Source of the DNA: Wallemia ichthyophaga EXF-994
Lineage: Eukaryota > Basidiomycota > Wallemiomycetes > Wallemiales > Wallemiaceae
Length of the DNA stretch: 64,000 nt
Assembly (NCBI RefSeq): GCF_000400465.1
Contig: NW_008806276.1
Span: 186,001 to 250,000 of the forward strand
Reading direction: 5' to 3'
A program made the translations under genes and the position numbers. Each line of letters begins with the position of its first letter. The first letter of the stretch is position 1. The notes beneath the pieces were generated by a model. The model saw only the letters and a list, made by a program, of their open reading frames with translations, ran no database searches and was not told the DNA's origin. Below, in pieces: positions 1 to 9,762 of this stretch.

Positions 1-722
1 CACCGTTGAGTTCAACAGAATGAGCGCCTAAGCTGTCTGGGATTTCTTTATCCCTCATGTACCATTTTGGGAGGGAAGTAGAAGGTAACTCATCTGTGGA
101 GCTGGACAAGTTACCAGGAATATCTTCAACAGCGTAGATAGGACCAGATTCGAAAGCAGCTTCGCCTTCTTTTTTTGTGCTTTGCTGAGGAGTTGACTTC
201 TGCTGAACTGCAGGAACTTTTGAAGGTTTTGGCTTTGCTGGAGAGTATGTGAGTGTAGGAGAGGGAGATTGTTGGAGACATACGTGGCTCTTCTTTTGGA
301 GTTGAAGGCTTTGGAAGGTTATCTCCTTCTACACCATAATTTTGATCATTCTTTTGCTCCTCAAGTAATTCAGCTTCTTTGTTGGTTGTGGATTCGTTTG
401 GATCGAAAGAGTGAACAGGCGCATGCTTTGCAGCCTTCTTAAAGAGAGCTTTAACTTCATTTTCGTTAACGTGGTCGCTATCTTCCCGAGAAATACCAAA
501 TCTAGGTACAGGAATCGGACCGAATTTCTTCCAAGAAAAACCGGATTTATCAGGTTTATCAGATTTATCATTTGACTTGTTGTTACTGTCATTTGGGATT
601 TGTGGAACTGGAGGGACATCTTCTTGATGCTGTGGCTGTGGCTGAGGGGCTTTAGAGGATGCGATTGAAGAGGTCCTCGATCTACGCTTGAAAATACCTG
701 AAGACCGCCTTGAATCTGACAT
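1..722 (-). CDS. Low-complexity protein, C-terminus beyond window edge
   Basis: I do not recognise this protein. It reads from the ATG at 720-722 through exon 284-722, a 46-nt intron (238-283, GTATGT..CAG) and a second exon that runs off the window at base 1. The first residues are rich in Ser/Arg, followed by a Gln/Pro patch and an Asn/Asp/Lys stretch, then FSWKKFGPIPVPRFGISRED, which looks more ordered. After the intron the chain is Pro/Lys/Gln-rich and then reads LPKWYMRDKEIPDSLGAHSV. No membrane segment or signal peptide is visible. It diverges from the Rab gene, with start codons 173 bp apart. The splice is inferred from the open frame continuing on both sides. Confidence 0.6.
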
Positions 723-895
723 GTGCTGCTGCGAATGGGGGAATTACGTCGTGGGTGAAATTCAAGGGAAGAAACTGGGAAATTTGGGAGAAAGATGAAT
801 AAAAAGATATACATTGAGTAATTAAATAATTAATATAATTGATATATCGGGTTGAATACTGTTAATTACACACAGCCAACAACCGTTACAACAGA

Positions 896-1701
896 ATGAG
901 TGAGAATCAAAAGCCAGTACAAGTGAAGCTCGTCCTTCTTGGGGAAGCAGCCGTTGGAAAATCATCCGTCGTTCTGAGGTTCGTTCAAAATGATTTCCAG
1001 GAGTACAAAGAGCCTACGATTGGTGCAGCATTCTTGAGTGGGTGGGGAGTTTAATAATAACTAATTTAACATCAATAAACAGCCCAAAAGTGTAGATTAG
1101 AGGATAAAGTGATTAAATTTGAGATATGGGATACTGCTGGTCAGGAAAGGTTTAGGAGTTTGGCACCAATGTGGGTTTTGAGATGCTTTCAATAAAATCC
1201 ACTTAGAATACTCTCAGGTACTACCGTAACGCTCTCTCTGCTGTAGTCGTTTACGATATAACTTCATCATCCAGCTTCGACAAGGCAAAGAGTTGGGTTA
1301 AGGAACTCCAACGACAGGCCTCTCCAAATGTCATTATAGCCCTTGTCGGTAACAAGCTTGACTTGGTTGAGAAATCTGAGGAGAATGAGGATTATTTAGA
1401 TGACGTAGCATCATTCGATCAAAACGCAGTCTCAGAACCAAGCCAAACTCATTCAAGGGCCATCTCACGTGATGAAGCTCAAGCTTACGCTGAAGAGAGC
1501 AATCTTCTCTTCTTTGAAACATCCGCAAAGACTAGTGAAGGCGTTGTTGAAGTTTTTACTGAAATTGCAAAGAAGATTCCACATGAGCAGATCCTCAATT
1601 CCACTAAATCCAGAGCCCAGGATCAATCACAGCAGAACAACGTAAGCCTCAACTCAACCGAGAACCAACCAAAGCAAGTCGGAGACAATTGTGCCTGTTG
1701 A
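896..1701 (+). CDS. YPT5: Rab5-type small GTPase (Ypt5/Vps21 family)
   Basis: This is a Rab GTPase of early endosome traffic. Exons are 896-1037, 1083-1170 and 1218-1701 (237 aa). The P-loop GEAAVGKSS lies near residue 16, the Rab5-like switch I reads TIGAAFLTQKC across intron 1, switch II is WDTAGQE, the guanine motif is NKLDL and the G5 motif is ETSAK. The protein ends in CAC, a -CXC double geranylgeranylation signal. GAAFLT and YYRNA are typical of the Rab5 subfamily. A Ser/Glu/Asp-rich insert of about 30 residues follows NKLDL; fungal Vps21/Ypt52 relatives also vary here. Both introns are about 45 nt. The subfamily call is strong, the exact paralogue less so. Confidence 0.9.
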
Positions 1702-1835
1702 GTACCCTTTTCTTAATTATACCAGACACATAAATCGCTTTTTGATGAATATTTTGATTTTTAACAATCGAGTGGGGTGAACTGAGCTGAGAATTCCCCT
1801 ACGAAACAACCACCAACTCAACGAATCAACGAAAA

Positions 1836-2831
1836 ATGGCACCTGTTGAAGGAAAGAAAGGCTTTTCATGGTCAAACATCGCTGTAGGTAGCGTAATGAA
1901 CATGTTTGAAGGTTAGTATTTTGTCTCCTTCCTGTTTGCTATAAGTATCTTACAAACATAAGTATCTACACTTGGTCAGCCACTTGAAGTTTGTAAGACT
2001 ACTCTCTCCGCTCAAAGATCCTTGTCCATGCGTCAAGCCATTTCTCTCATTTACTCGCGTGGTGGTCTCGCTGGTTTCTATCAAGGTCTGATACCATGGG
2101 TGAGTCCTTCTTGAGACACCTTCTACCCATCTCTTTGACACCGTAACCAGGCCTGGATCGAAGCTTCTACAAAAGGCGCCGTTCTTCTTTTCACCGCCGC
2201 TGAAATTGAAAAATACTCCGTTACTGCCGGGATAAGTCCTGCTGCCGCCGGTTTACTCGGTGGTATGGGTGGTGGTATCGCTCAAGCATACGCTACTATG
2301 GGTTTCTGCACCTGTATGAAGACTGCTGAAATTACAAGACACAAGGAGGCCGCATCAGGCATCACCCCTCCATCAACCTGGAAAGTCTTTGGTGATATCT
2401 ACAAAGCTGAGGGTATTGCCGGTATCAACAAAGGTGTCAACGCTGTCGCTCTCCGTCAAATGACCAACTGGGGTTCAAGAATGGGTTTTGCTCGTCTCTC
2501 AGAGAGTCTCATTAGAAAGGCTAGGGGTAAGACAGATGGTGAAAAGCTCAACTTGGCAGACAAGGTCGCTTCTGCTACCTTTGGTGGTGCACTCGCTACT
2601 TGGAATCAACCAATCGAGGTTGTTAGAGTTGAGATGCAATCTATGAGCAAGAGCGCTGACGTCGCCAACAAGCCAAACGGCGTCTTCGGTACTCTCGGCT
2701 ACATCTACAAGGAGAACGGTGTCAAGGGCCTATACCGCGGTGTCACCCCTAGAATCGGTCTCGGTGTTTGGCAAACTATCTGTATGGTTACTTTTAGTGA
2801 TATGGTCCGCGAAGCTCTCGGTGCCAAGTAA
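1836..2831 (+). CDS. YHM2: Mitochondrial citrate/oxoglutarate carrier (Yhm2-like)
   Basis: This is a mitochondrial carrier family protein of the inner membrane. Exons are 1836-1911, 1963-2099 and 2151-2831 (297 aa, close to the family norm of about 300). The repeats are recognisable by [13 protein letters not shown] (first), the [15 protein letters not shown] segment (second) and [15 protein letters not shown] (third). The central segment with [10 protein letters not shown] and [20 protein letters not shown] resembles Yhm2, which in yeast exchanges citrate for oxoglutarate and was first linked to mitochondrial DNA maintenance. Assignment to Yhm2 rather than another carrier rests on that segment. 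The first PX[DE]XX[KR] signature reads PLEVCK. Confidence 0.85.
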
Positions 2832-3291
2832 GCCAAGCAAAGCACTTATATCATTCTGTCATTACTTAAAATGTCGTTGTTGTCGTAGGAAATATCATAA
2901 AAGCATGTCATAAACTTTTTTCATTGAATCCATATCGTTGTCATAAAATTCTGTTGCGAGGACAGTTTCTGTCACGATTTACCTTTCGCGTACCTCTCAC
3001 AAATTCAGCGGTGCTAAATTTTTCACTATGCTAAAATTCGATTCAAGAGTACGTAAATCAGCGTTCTTGTAATAGATATGCAACATACAATAAAAAAATC
3101 TCACTACGCCAGAGAAGATCTGAACTAGCTCACATTCCTAACTGCGGTTTTTTTATCAACACATTTCCCCTATTCGCGCTGAATATCACGCTAAATTAAT
3201 AAAGATTGTAAAGTTAGTGCGGAATGAGTAGAGTATAAATACCTACCGCCTACCTTCCTTCTTTCCACACAACTCATCTCCAATCTTTACA
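2832..3291 (+). promoter_or_regulatory. Intergenic region with hydrophobin promoter (TATA box at 3234)
   Basis: No gene is visible in this 460-bp stretch. A clear TATAAATA lies at 3234-3241, 51 bp upstream of the hydrophobin ATG and followed by a pyrimidine-rich leader (CTTCCTTCTTTCC). This is a typical arrangement for a strongly expressed secreted-protein gene. The rest is AT-rich. Confidence 0.5.
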
Positions 3292-3760
3292 ATGATCGCT
3301 CAAACCATTTTCGCTACCGCCCTCATCGCCTCTGTTTCGGCCGGATGGGAAGACAAGAGCAAGATTGGCTCATGTAACACCGGCAAAGTTTCATGCTGTA
3401 AGTTTGGGAGATGTTTAGCTTGACACCATCTCACACCGCCAAGGCGACTTGAACAAGAAGGCTCAATCTAGCACCGGCAAGGATGACTCTCTCATCTCCA
3501 CTGGTGACATTGCTTCTCAAATCGGTGTTCAGTGTGACCAAGTCCCTCTCCTTATCGGTGTTGCATTGCAAGGTTTGTACCTTTTCGTCACCTTGAACAA
3601 TGCTAACAAAACGCTAGATGAATGTAAAAACACCCCAGTCTGTTGCGAGGACATGGAATCAGATGGTCTCATTGGTTTGGGTGCGTTGACGCGTTTGCCG
3701 TGATACCTTTTGCATTGCTAACTTGACACTTCAGGCTGTACCCCTCTCCCAATCATTTAA
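3292..3760 (+). CDS. Class I hydrophobin, secreted
   Basis: This is a small secreted hydrophobin of 107 aa, from exons 3292-3397, 3444-3572, 3618-3680 and 3735-3760. A signal peptide is evident (MIAQTIFATALIASVSA). The mature chain carries eight cysteines in the hydrophobin order: single (GSC), doublet (VSCC), single (VQC), single (DEC), doublet (PVCC) and a late single (LGC), ending TPLPII. The spacing between the third and fourth cysteines is long, as in class I proteins, which self-assemble into amphipathic films on aerial hyphae and spores. The doublet residues and the last cysteine only appear after splicing, which supports the three short introns. A TATA box precedes the gene. Confidence 0.88.
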
Positions 3761-3950
3761 GCTGGCGCTTTTAACCTCCTACAAACTGTTTAGCTTTTGT
3801 AATACTACTATTAATCTCGGGTTTTAGACGTTCTCTGAGAGTGAGGATCAGTCTTTTCAAAGACTCAGTATCTTCACAAAAATTTTAATCTAGGCTTAGT
3901 ATACAAGTAGAACTATGGAAAGAAGCTGTTTAAAAATTGGTGCAAACATC

Positions 3951-3961
3951 AAAAAGCAAAA
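3951..3961 (-). terminator. Pol III T-run terminator after the permuted tRNA 5' half
   Basis: On the minus strand the 5' half of the permuted tRNA is followed after 6 nt by TTTT (3958-3961) and then TTTTT (3951-3955). Such T-runs end RNA polymerase III transcripts. A normally ordered tRNA would need its 3' half at this spot; instead transcription would stop here, as expected if the 5' half is the last part of the transcript. Confidence 0.55.
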
Positions 3962-3967
3962 CTTTAA

Positions 3968-4044
3968 CCGTAGTCGAATACTCTACCATTGAGCCAGCCG
4001 GCCGCAGTGACCGACGCAGGGCTCGAAACCTGCAACCTTTCGAT
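3968..4044 (-). tRNA. Circularly permuted tRNA-Arg(ACG) candidate: 3' half precedes 5' half
   Basis: On the minus strand the 3' half comes first (4044-4008): A38, anticodon-stem strand TCGAA, variable AGGTT, T-arm GCAGG/CCTGC, acceptor strand GTCGGTC and discriminator A. After a 4-nt linker CTGC the 5' half follows (4003-3968): acceptor strand GGCCGGC, TG, D-arm GCTC-AATGGTA-GAGT, A26, anticodon strand TTCGA and loop CTACGG. Joined in the normal order, the acceptor stem forms 7 pairs (two G-U) and the anticodon stem 5 Watson-Crick pairs; the loop becomes CTACGGA with anticodon ACG. The 5' half closely matches the tRNA-Arg(UCU) genes in this window. The anticodon-side ends can also pair (CGGTT with AGCTG) and leave a 3-nt ATA bulge, a plausible splice site. 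Oddity: the T-loop has 8 nt (one extra T). It could be a decayed remnant of a tandem tRNA pair. Confidence 0.65.
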
Positions 4045-4126
4045 ATCAGCTTCTCCCATTGAGATATTTCGAACTGAGAGAGTACTGTTGAGCTTATGTG
4101 CTGATTCTGTTACACGCAAAGAATAA

Positions 4127-4978
4127 ATGCAAAAATTTTACAAAACATTCAATTCCCATTGTATCCCAGGAGATGTGGATATCTACGGCAACGAACTAGC
4201 AGACACCGCTAACGATGGTAGAACACTGCCGATCCACAGGACTATGTGGTGTCACCTAACACTTAAAACTTCATACTCAGCAATGCGAAGCAGAATGCGC
4301 GAGCGCTATACAGCACCACTAAAAGTAGATGCCTCCAAAATATCAGACATTAAGTTCAACGCCGCAAAAACATCAGCTGGAAGGCTGACAGCAGCAAAAA
4401 CGGCCAAGATACTCAATGAACTGCCCAGAGCAACGAGATGCCTAACCACCCAGCTACGCTCGGGGCATTTACCTGCGACTAAGTCCTACCTTAAACGTTT
4501 CCGACTGATTGATTCACCTAAATGCAGTGCGTGTGGCACAGAGGACACCATCTCGCATAGAATCTTCTGCAAAAGACATATAATGGCCAGAATCACATTA
4601 AGAAAAAATATTACCAAGATCAATATTCGGTTCGAATTAGTTCCAATACTCAGAAACGCACATTCTCTACGAGCCCTTTACGAGTTCTTCAAACTGCAAT
4701 TGACTACGTACCAAAGATATTCCAGTGGTTCAGCGCAATTGAGAACCAATAACAATTTACAAATTACGACGCTAAACGAGAAACGCCTCCAGTAAATTCG
4801 GCGCCCCCTTTGACTCCTCATTCTTTAAGAAGTATTGTTAGAGGCAGTCTAAACATTTATCGTGTTAACAATATATTCAGGTCAATTTTAGACTAAGACA
4901 CCAGAGAGTGTCATGGAAGTAAGAAATTTATCTTAAATGTATCAATAAAGACCCATTATTTTTTTATAAACCTCTAAA
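4127..4978 (+). mobile_element. Non-LTR retrotransposon 3' relic (RNase H and zinc-finger end)
   Basis: An open frame to 4795 encodes the end of a non-LTR retrotransposon polyprotein. The RNase H core motif reads DVDIYGNELADTAND, with the catalytic Asp of the NELAD box. The C-terminal block SGHLPATKSYLKRF and the zinc-binding CSACGTEDTISH follow. A matching copy of the C-terminal part lies inverted at 6620-7009. The finger lacks one residue before its last Cys compared with that copy. There is no upstream reverse transcriptase, so this is a 5'-truncated dead copy. An AATAAA at 4944 followed by a T/A-rich tail may mark the old 3' end. It lies next to the permuted tRNA. Confidence 0.7.
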
Positions 4979-5279
4979 GCCCAGCGAGAGTGGCAAATAT
5001 TTCATTTACTGCCGTGGGATTTCTCTCGAGTGACGAGGAGGGCTTTGTGAGAATCTTGTAAATAGTCTCAACCTTAGCAATTTACATCCTGCTAAATTGA
5101 AATACAAGTTATCATCTCATACGCGTGGAATTGATTGCGTTATCTAAGGCAATGACGAAAGCAGGCGTAGGTTGTTGCAATAATAATTGGCCGCACTTGT
5201 ATATTCTTCAAATAAATCACTTTAATCTATTCCTTTCAAATTATTTTGAAAATTGCATCTTCTTTCTCCCAAACCACCA
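4796..5279. other. Intergenic, AT-rich, no gene seen
   Basis: The first 180 bp probably belong to the retrotransposon 3' end. The remainder is the AT-rich upstream region of the F-box-like gene. No RNA gene or conserved element was recognised. Confidence 0.4.
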
Positions 5280-6223
5280 ATGAGCATTTTCTTCAGATTG
5301 CTTGACCTCCCAGTAGAGCTGGTAATGATGATCATAGAGAATTTTGAACACAAAGAAAGACTAGAAGTATTGTCAACTTGCCGACTGATCCGGAAGATGG
5401 ATGAAAAATACATTTACTCGAGCTTAAAAACACCAAATGTCCGCCTATACATCGAGACTGGAATTGACGGCTACGAGATGTGCTCATTAACCAGGGACAC
5501 ATTTGAGAATAGCATCGCTGTCTTGAATGGCATCGCAGCGGACGAGAATCACAGAAAGCTCGTCAAGTGAGCTGAGAGCCTGCTCATATGACAGTGCTAA
5601 CAGTGCTGAATCTTTACAGATCACTCAAACTGACCGCTTACTGCAATTCCTTGCTATCTAGATCGGATATCTATTGGCTGTCAAAAGAATTGACGAGGAC
5701 CTTCGCTCGCCACTTTGACGAGCAACTGGAGTCTCTTACCTACATCAACACGTTCTACTGCGAGTTCGTCGAGAAAACACCATTCAACTTTCCAAATTTG
5801 AAAAAGCTGACGCTAGGAGAGTTGGGTGATAATTTCGCATTCGACAATTGGCTGATGAACGCCCCCAATCTGGAAAAATTGGACATTTTTTGCATGGAAT
5901 GGAGCTATGGTATGTTATCTCATCAAGATATTTGCAGCTCAAGCATCGAGAAGCTGGTTAAAAGGGAGTCTAATTTCCGTCTGAGGATATTTACTTTTGA
6001 GATGTGGCATGCGCCTGAAGATGCCAACGACAACGACAACGACAGGGAAGAGTCTTACGACGAGATTGATCATTGGCACAGTGACTTGATAAGGGCTATA
6101 GCGGGCGTGTCAGATTTCGATGATTTAATGCCTTACGTCGAAAGGTACAATGTTCGCGAGTACCAGATGATTCAAGGATCGCTCAAATTGAACAACTGCT
6201 ACCACGCCTTAGGTCATAGGTAG
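5280..6223 (+). CDS. F-box-like protein
   Basis: Two exons (5280-5566, 5620-6223) give 296 aa. The N-terminus has an F-box-like pattern, LLDLPVELVMMIIENFEHKE followed by LEVLSTCRLIRKM, which would link a substrate receptor to Skp1 in an SCF ubiquitin ligase. The rest has weak leucine-rich character (NFPNLKKLTLGELG, NAPNLEKLDIF), as in fungal F-box/LRR proteins. The ATG at 5280 was chosen because no ATG precedes it in frame. It sits between two opposed retrotransposon relics, and such F-box genes are often lineage-specific and fast-evolving in fungi. The target is unknown, and the F-box call rests on the first 35 residues only. Confidence 0.65.
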
Positions 6224-6619
6224 GACCACATTCGATGTGCATGCTTAGCGTAGTATCTGATACCCATAAATCCTATTATATCATTTGTGCACACTTCTTG
6301 TAATGATAATGACAATTAACAGTTTAATACTCTTACTTTCGTTCGATGTGTGTTGTGAAATAGATAGATAGAATTCATAACATATAGTCAAAAGCATTAC
6401 AACGATTAATAATCTTCGCCTATCTATAATTCTTGTGCATTGAAAGCTGACGATTGTAGTGACTCATAGGGTTGTATTTCTTGGCATGTGTGCCGTAAAT
6501 GGAGAAGGAACTACGTGGAGCTACCGGAGGCGCGCGGGTGGGTGCTGAGCTGGTTTTTGAAGAATTTTTAGAGAGCTTTGAGAGCTTTTTCATTTGAAAG
6601 CATATATTTCATCTCGAAC
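6224..6619. other. Intergenic, no gene seen
   Basis: AT-rich 3' flank of the F-box-like gene leading into the inverted retrotransposon relic. I see no coding or RNA feature. Confidence 0.4.
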
Positions 6620-7009
6620 CTACTCCAATCCATATATCCTCCTCCTCAACGATAATCTTGCTTGATCGATCTTCCTACATCTGAAAATCCTATGTTTGAT
6701 ACTGTCTACTTCATTGCACTTGCTGCAAAGTGGTGAGTCGGACATTTTGAATTGGTATCGGTAAGACTTGGCAACAGGGAAGTGGTTTGAGCGGATCTGT
6801 TTGGCCACACTTCGCGTACCACGGGGAAGCTTGTTGAGCATCCTTGCCGCCTGTGTAGAGGTCATTCTACCCATTGCTCTCTCTGCATCTTTTGACTTTG
6901 GTCCTGGTAAAATACATGCATCTACTCTCAAGAGAGCAGTGTGTCGCTCACGCAGGCGTCTACGGAAAGCGGAGAGAGCCGGCTTGAGAGTGAAGTCAAT
7001 GGAGATCAA
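6620..7009 (-). mobile_element. Second non-LTR retrotransposon C-terminal relic
   Basis: A 129-residue open frame matches the end of the relic at 4127-4795 but in the opposite orientation. Shared blocks include RMTSTQAARMLNKLPRGTRS, NHFPVAKSYRYQF and a complete zinc-finger pattern CSKCNEVDSIKHRIFRC. The two copies are clearly diverged, so they are separate old insertions or an old inverted duplication. There is no RNase H catalytic motif in this fragment. It is a dead fragment, kept open over 129 codons by chance or recent age. Confidence 0.65.
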
Positions 7010-7207
7010 TAGTTTGTTTATCTCCGCACACCGCAGGTTAGGTTAGTTTAGTGTGGCGTTTCCAGTATATATGATTTTTTTTAAATAACTGCTTATGAAA
7101 AGCCTCGGAATGAAAAGCGTTAAAAGCGTTTGCAGCATCTACCTAGAATTACGTTGAGTTATAGCAACTTTTTGATACATTAGTTTCAATAAGTTGCTAT
7201 TGTCATC

Positions 7208-7310
7208 GCTTTCGTGGCTTAGGGGTTATAGCGCCGTGTTAACACCGGCTCATCTGAGAAGATGAACAGTTGCTCCGCGGAGGTCGCCGGTTCGATTCCG
7301 GCCGAAAGCT
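7208..7310 (+). tRNA. tRNA-Val(AAC) with a 30-nt intron
   Basis: The acceptor stem GCTTTCG/CGAAAGC, D-arm GCTT..TAGC, anticodon stem CCGTG/CGCGG, variable AGGTC and T-arm GCCGG-TTCGATT-CCGGC all form. The anticodon loop reads TTAACA with the intron (7245-7274) after position 37, the canonical site. The intron contains GTT (7269-7271), which can pair with the anticodon AAC. A run of five T ends the gene. The discriminator is T rather than the usual A of tRNA-Val, so the amino-acid identity is less certain than the tRNA call. Confidence 0.75.
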
Positions 7311-8306
7311 TTTTCACCACGAAAAGTCCTTTTTCTGGCAGAAGCTGATGTTATTTTGCTCTTCGGTCTGACGAAGCACCACAGAGCATCACAGATGAAT
7401 ACAATAGATCCGCTCCTCTTTGTTACGAATGTGTTCATATTCCATTATTGCCGCAAAATCTACTATTCAAAAATGATGAAAATGTCATCCAACCTTATTG
7501 AGGATACAGTAAAAAGAGCAAGGCTTTCGCTTAAGTGGCAATCTTGGAAGAATTAATTGGTAGGTAGTATCAGCTGGATACGGAGAGCTGTAATCGTATG
7601 TCGGTACAGTGGCAGTGGAGAAAGAATCGATCACTCTACTATCCGAATTCAAACTAACTACAAAAATCACCATCAAATTACCTTTTCGAGATACTTTGAT
7701 TATCGGGCTGGTGGCCATAAGTGAGCTCTGAACGGTACAAAAGCAAAATAGGCTCTGAGAAAATGTACACTAATATTAAGGCATGAATGTTACTGATAAA
7801 TATGCAAGTTAATCTAGACCGCTAGTAAAATTTGTAACAAATAATTGCTGGATTGTTTAACTTAACAGAGTCTAATTAGAGGGTACTCGAGATATCGGAA
7901 ATTCCCGCAATAGTCTAATATGAAATCAATTCCCACCAATCGCCTACTTCCTCATTTCTAATCCCGCACAGGCACATATCACTGATAGTAGATGGTTCCT
8001 AGTCAAAACGGAGAGAAGCCACGCTACAAATTTGTAATCCTCAGGCCGAATTAAGAGTATAACAACTAATGTATAAAAATAAGTACATGATACCTAAATC
8101 CCAATCTGAAAATCTATTGCAAAAAAATTGATTTTATCCATGAACTAAATCCAGTTCAACTGATCCATCCATCCATAATTCTAATTAATGTGTTGTTTTG
8201 TAATTGCTATCGTTGCGTGTCATGATATACTGTGTATAAGGTTGTTTAGGGGTGTGTAGATTGTGTAAGGATGTCTAAAGTGTGCTAGTATGCGCACTAA
8301 TATCAT
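7311..8306. other. Intergenic, about 1 kb, no convincing gene
   Basis: Only short frames (up to 77 codons) without a recognisable motif. The stretch is AT-rich and next to the retrotransposon and tRNA island. It ends in the 3' flank of the amino-acid permease gene. Confidence 0.4.
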
Positions 8307-9762
8307 CTATACTGCGCAAGAGAATGGATGGTCGAATGTGCCATTTTCATAACCAGCCTTGATATTCTCAACTGCTGAGTAGATGCCGAGCGGGGTGATG
8401 ACCGCACTGAAGGCGATGCAGAGACATGCGAGTGCGATGAATGGTGAGCGCTTCAATGTGAATACGTGCTTCCAGGAAGGCTCGCTGGTGCGATAAAGGT
8501 GAAGAATACAGACACCTGGCAAACCGAGAGCGAACCAAACACTGAAGATTGAGCTGATGATAGAAAGCATTTCACTGAAGAATGGAATGAGGTTTGCAAT
8601 GACCCATCCAAATATCCAGAATGAACCGACAATACCCATCCAGGCGAAACGCATCCTCCACGACTTTTCAGTGAGACGCTCAGAGTGTCTGAAAGCCTGG
8701 ACGTAGACAAGCTTGGCACCGGCAGCAACTGGGACAACACCGGCGACGAAAATTGAAATAAGGGCGATGGCATAGGCCGTAATCATGACAGGACGAGCTG
8801 TCATGGTGAGAGAAGGTGATGTAACATATTGACCACCGAATGAGTAGATTGTAGCGCCTACTATGGTGTAGAAGGTGATAGAGAGGACTTGGACGATACC
8901 CAAACTCTTCTTGAAGTCGTCTGGTCTCTTCATTTCACTGACGACAGTGAGGACGATTGCTTGACCACCCCAACCGAAAATGATGTTTGTGAGAGCGCTA
9001 ATAGTACCGATAAGACCATGGTTTTCGAAAGCGTACCAATGGATGGGCTCATCACCTGGTGAGACAAGTCTGCTATCGTCTTGGACACCAGTTGCGATAA
9101 TAGTGATGAAGGAGGCAGTGAGAATTGCGGTAACAGATGCAATTGAGAGGAAGGTCAATTTCTCCAATCTACGCGATAGCGACATGAGGAAGGAGACAAC
9201 CGCCATAACGACTGTCCATACGATACTGCAAACGAGGTCGTTGTTGCCAATCATCTTTCTAAATGCGATACCACCGGAGAGGACGTGGCTAGCTGCCATG
9301 AAAACGGACTTCAAAACGAGACCATATCCAAATATGATTCCACCAACTTCACCAAACATAATTCTACCAGCATCACCGTAGTTCATACAACCAGGATACT
9401 TCTTCTTGAACTCAACCAGCCAGATACCAGTCAACCAGCACAACATCCCGAGGAAGAAGGTAGTGAAAACACCACCGAACATACCCATTTTGTGGAAGTT
9501 TGATGGGAATGAAAGGATACCAAGAGCGACTTGCTCACAAGTAATCAATAAACCTGCACTGATCCAGCCCATGTTGCGGAAATTGACCGCACCTTCTTTG
9601 TGTTCTGCTTGAGCAGAGAATGGGTCGACTGTGAGGGTATTGTTAGGTGGAGTAAACAAGGCGTAAAGCAAACTCACCAGTAGCGTCGACTTCTTCAACA
9701 GGATCCAAAGTTGCTCTGAAATGAGGCTCTTGCTTTTCGGCTTCTTGGTCTGTCTTCGACAT
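8307..9762 (-). CDS. Amino-acid permease, AAAP family (Mtr-like)
   Basis: This polytopic plasma-membrane or vacuolar transporter has about 11 hydrophobic segments (468 aa). Exons on the minus strand are 9762-9678 and 9628-8307 with a 49-nt intron. The first segment reads GWISAGLLITCEQVALGILS, and MNYGDAGRIMFGEVGGIIFG is characteristic of fungal AAAP permeases related to Neurospora Mtr (neutral aromatic and aliphatic amino acids). The soluble N-terminus has acidic and charged residues. The start at 9762 is the first ATG, but the codons just upstream (encoding SDEKHNSFERTSSIGS) look coding and follow a CTTAG acceptor, so an extra 5' exon with an earlier start is possible. Confidence 0.85.

Noticed and set aside
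7485..7718. 77-codon minus-strand ORF after tRNA-Val
   Set aside because: No motif, no ordinary codon bias, in an AT-rich island.
8980..9381. 133-codon plus-strand ORF inside the permease gene
   Set aside because: It is a shadow frame of a clear transporter on the other strand.
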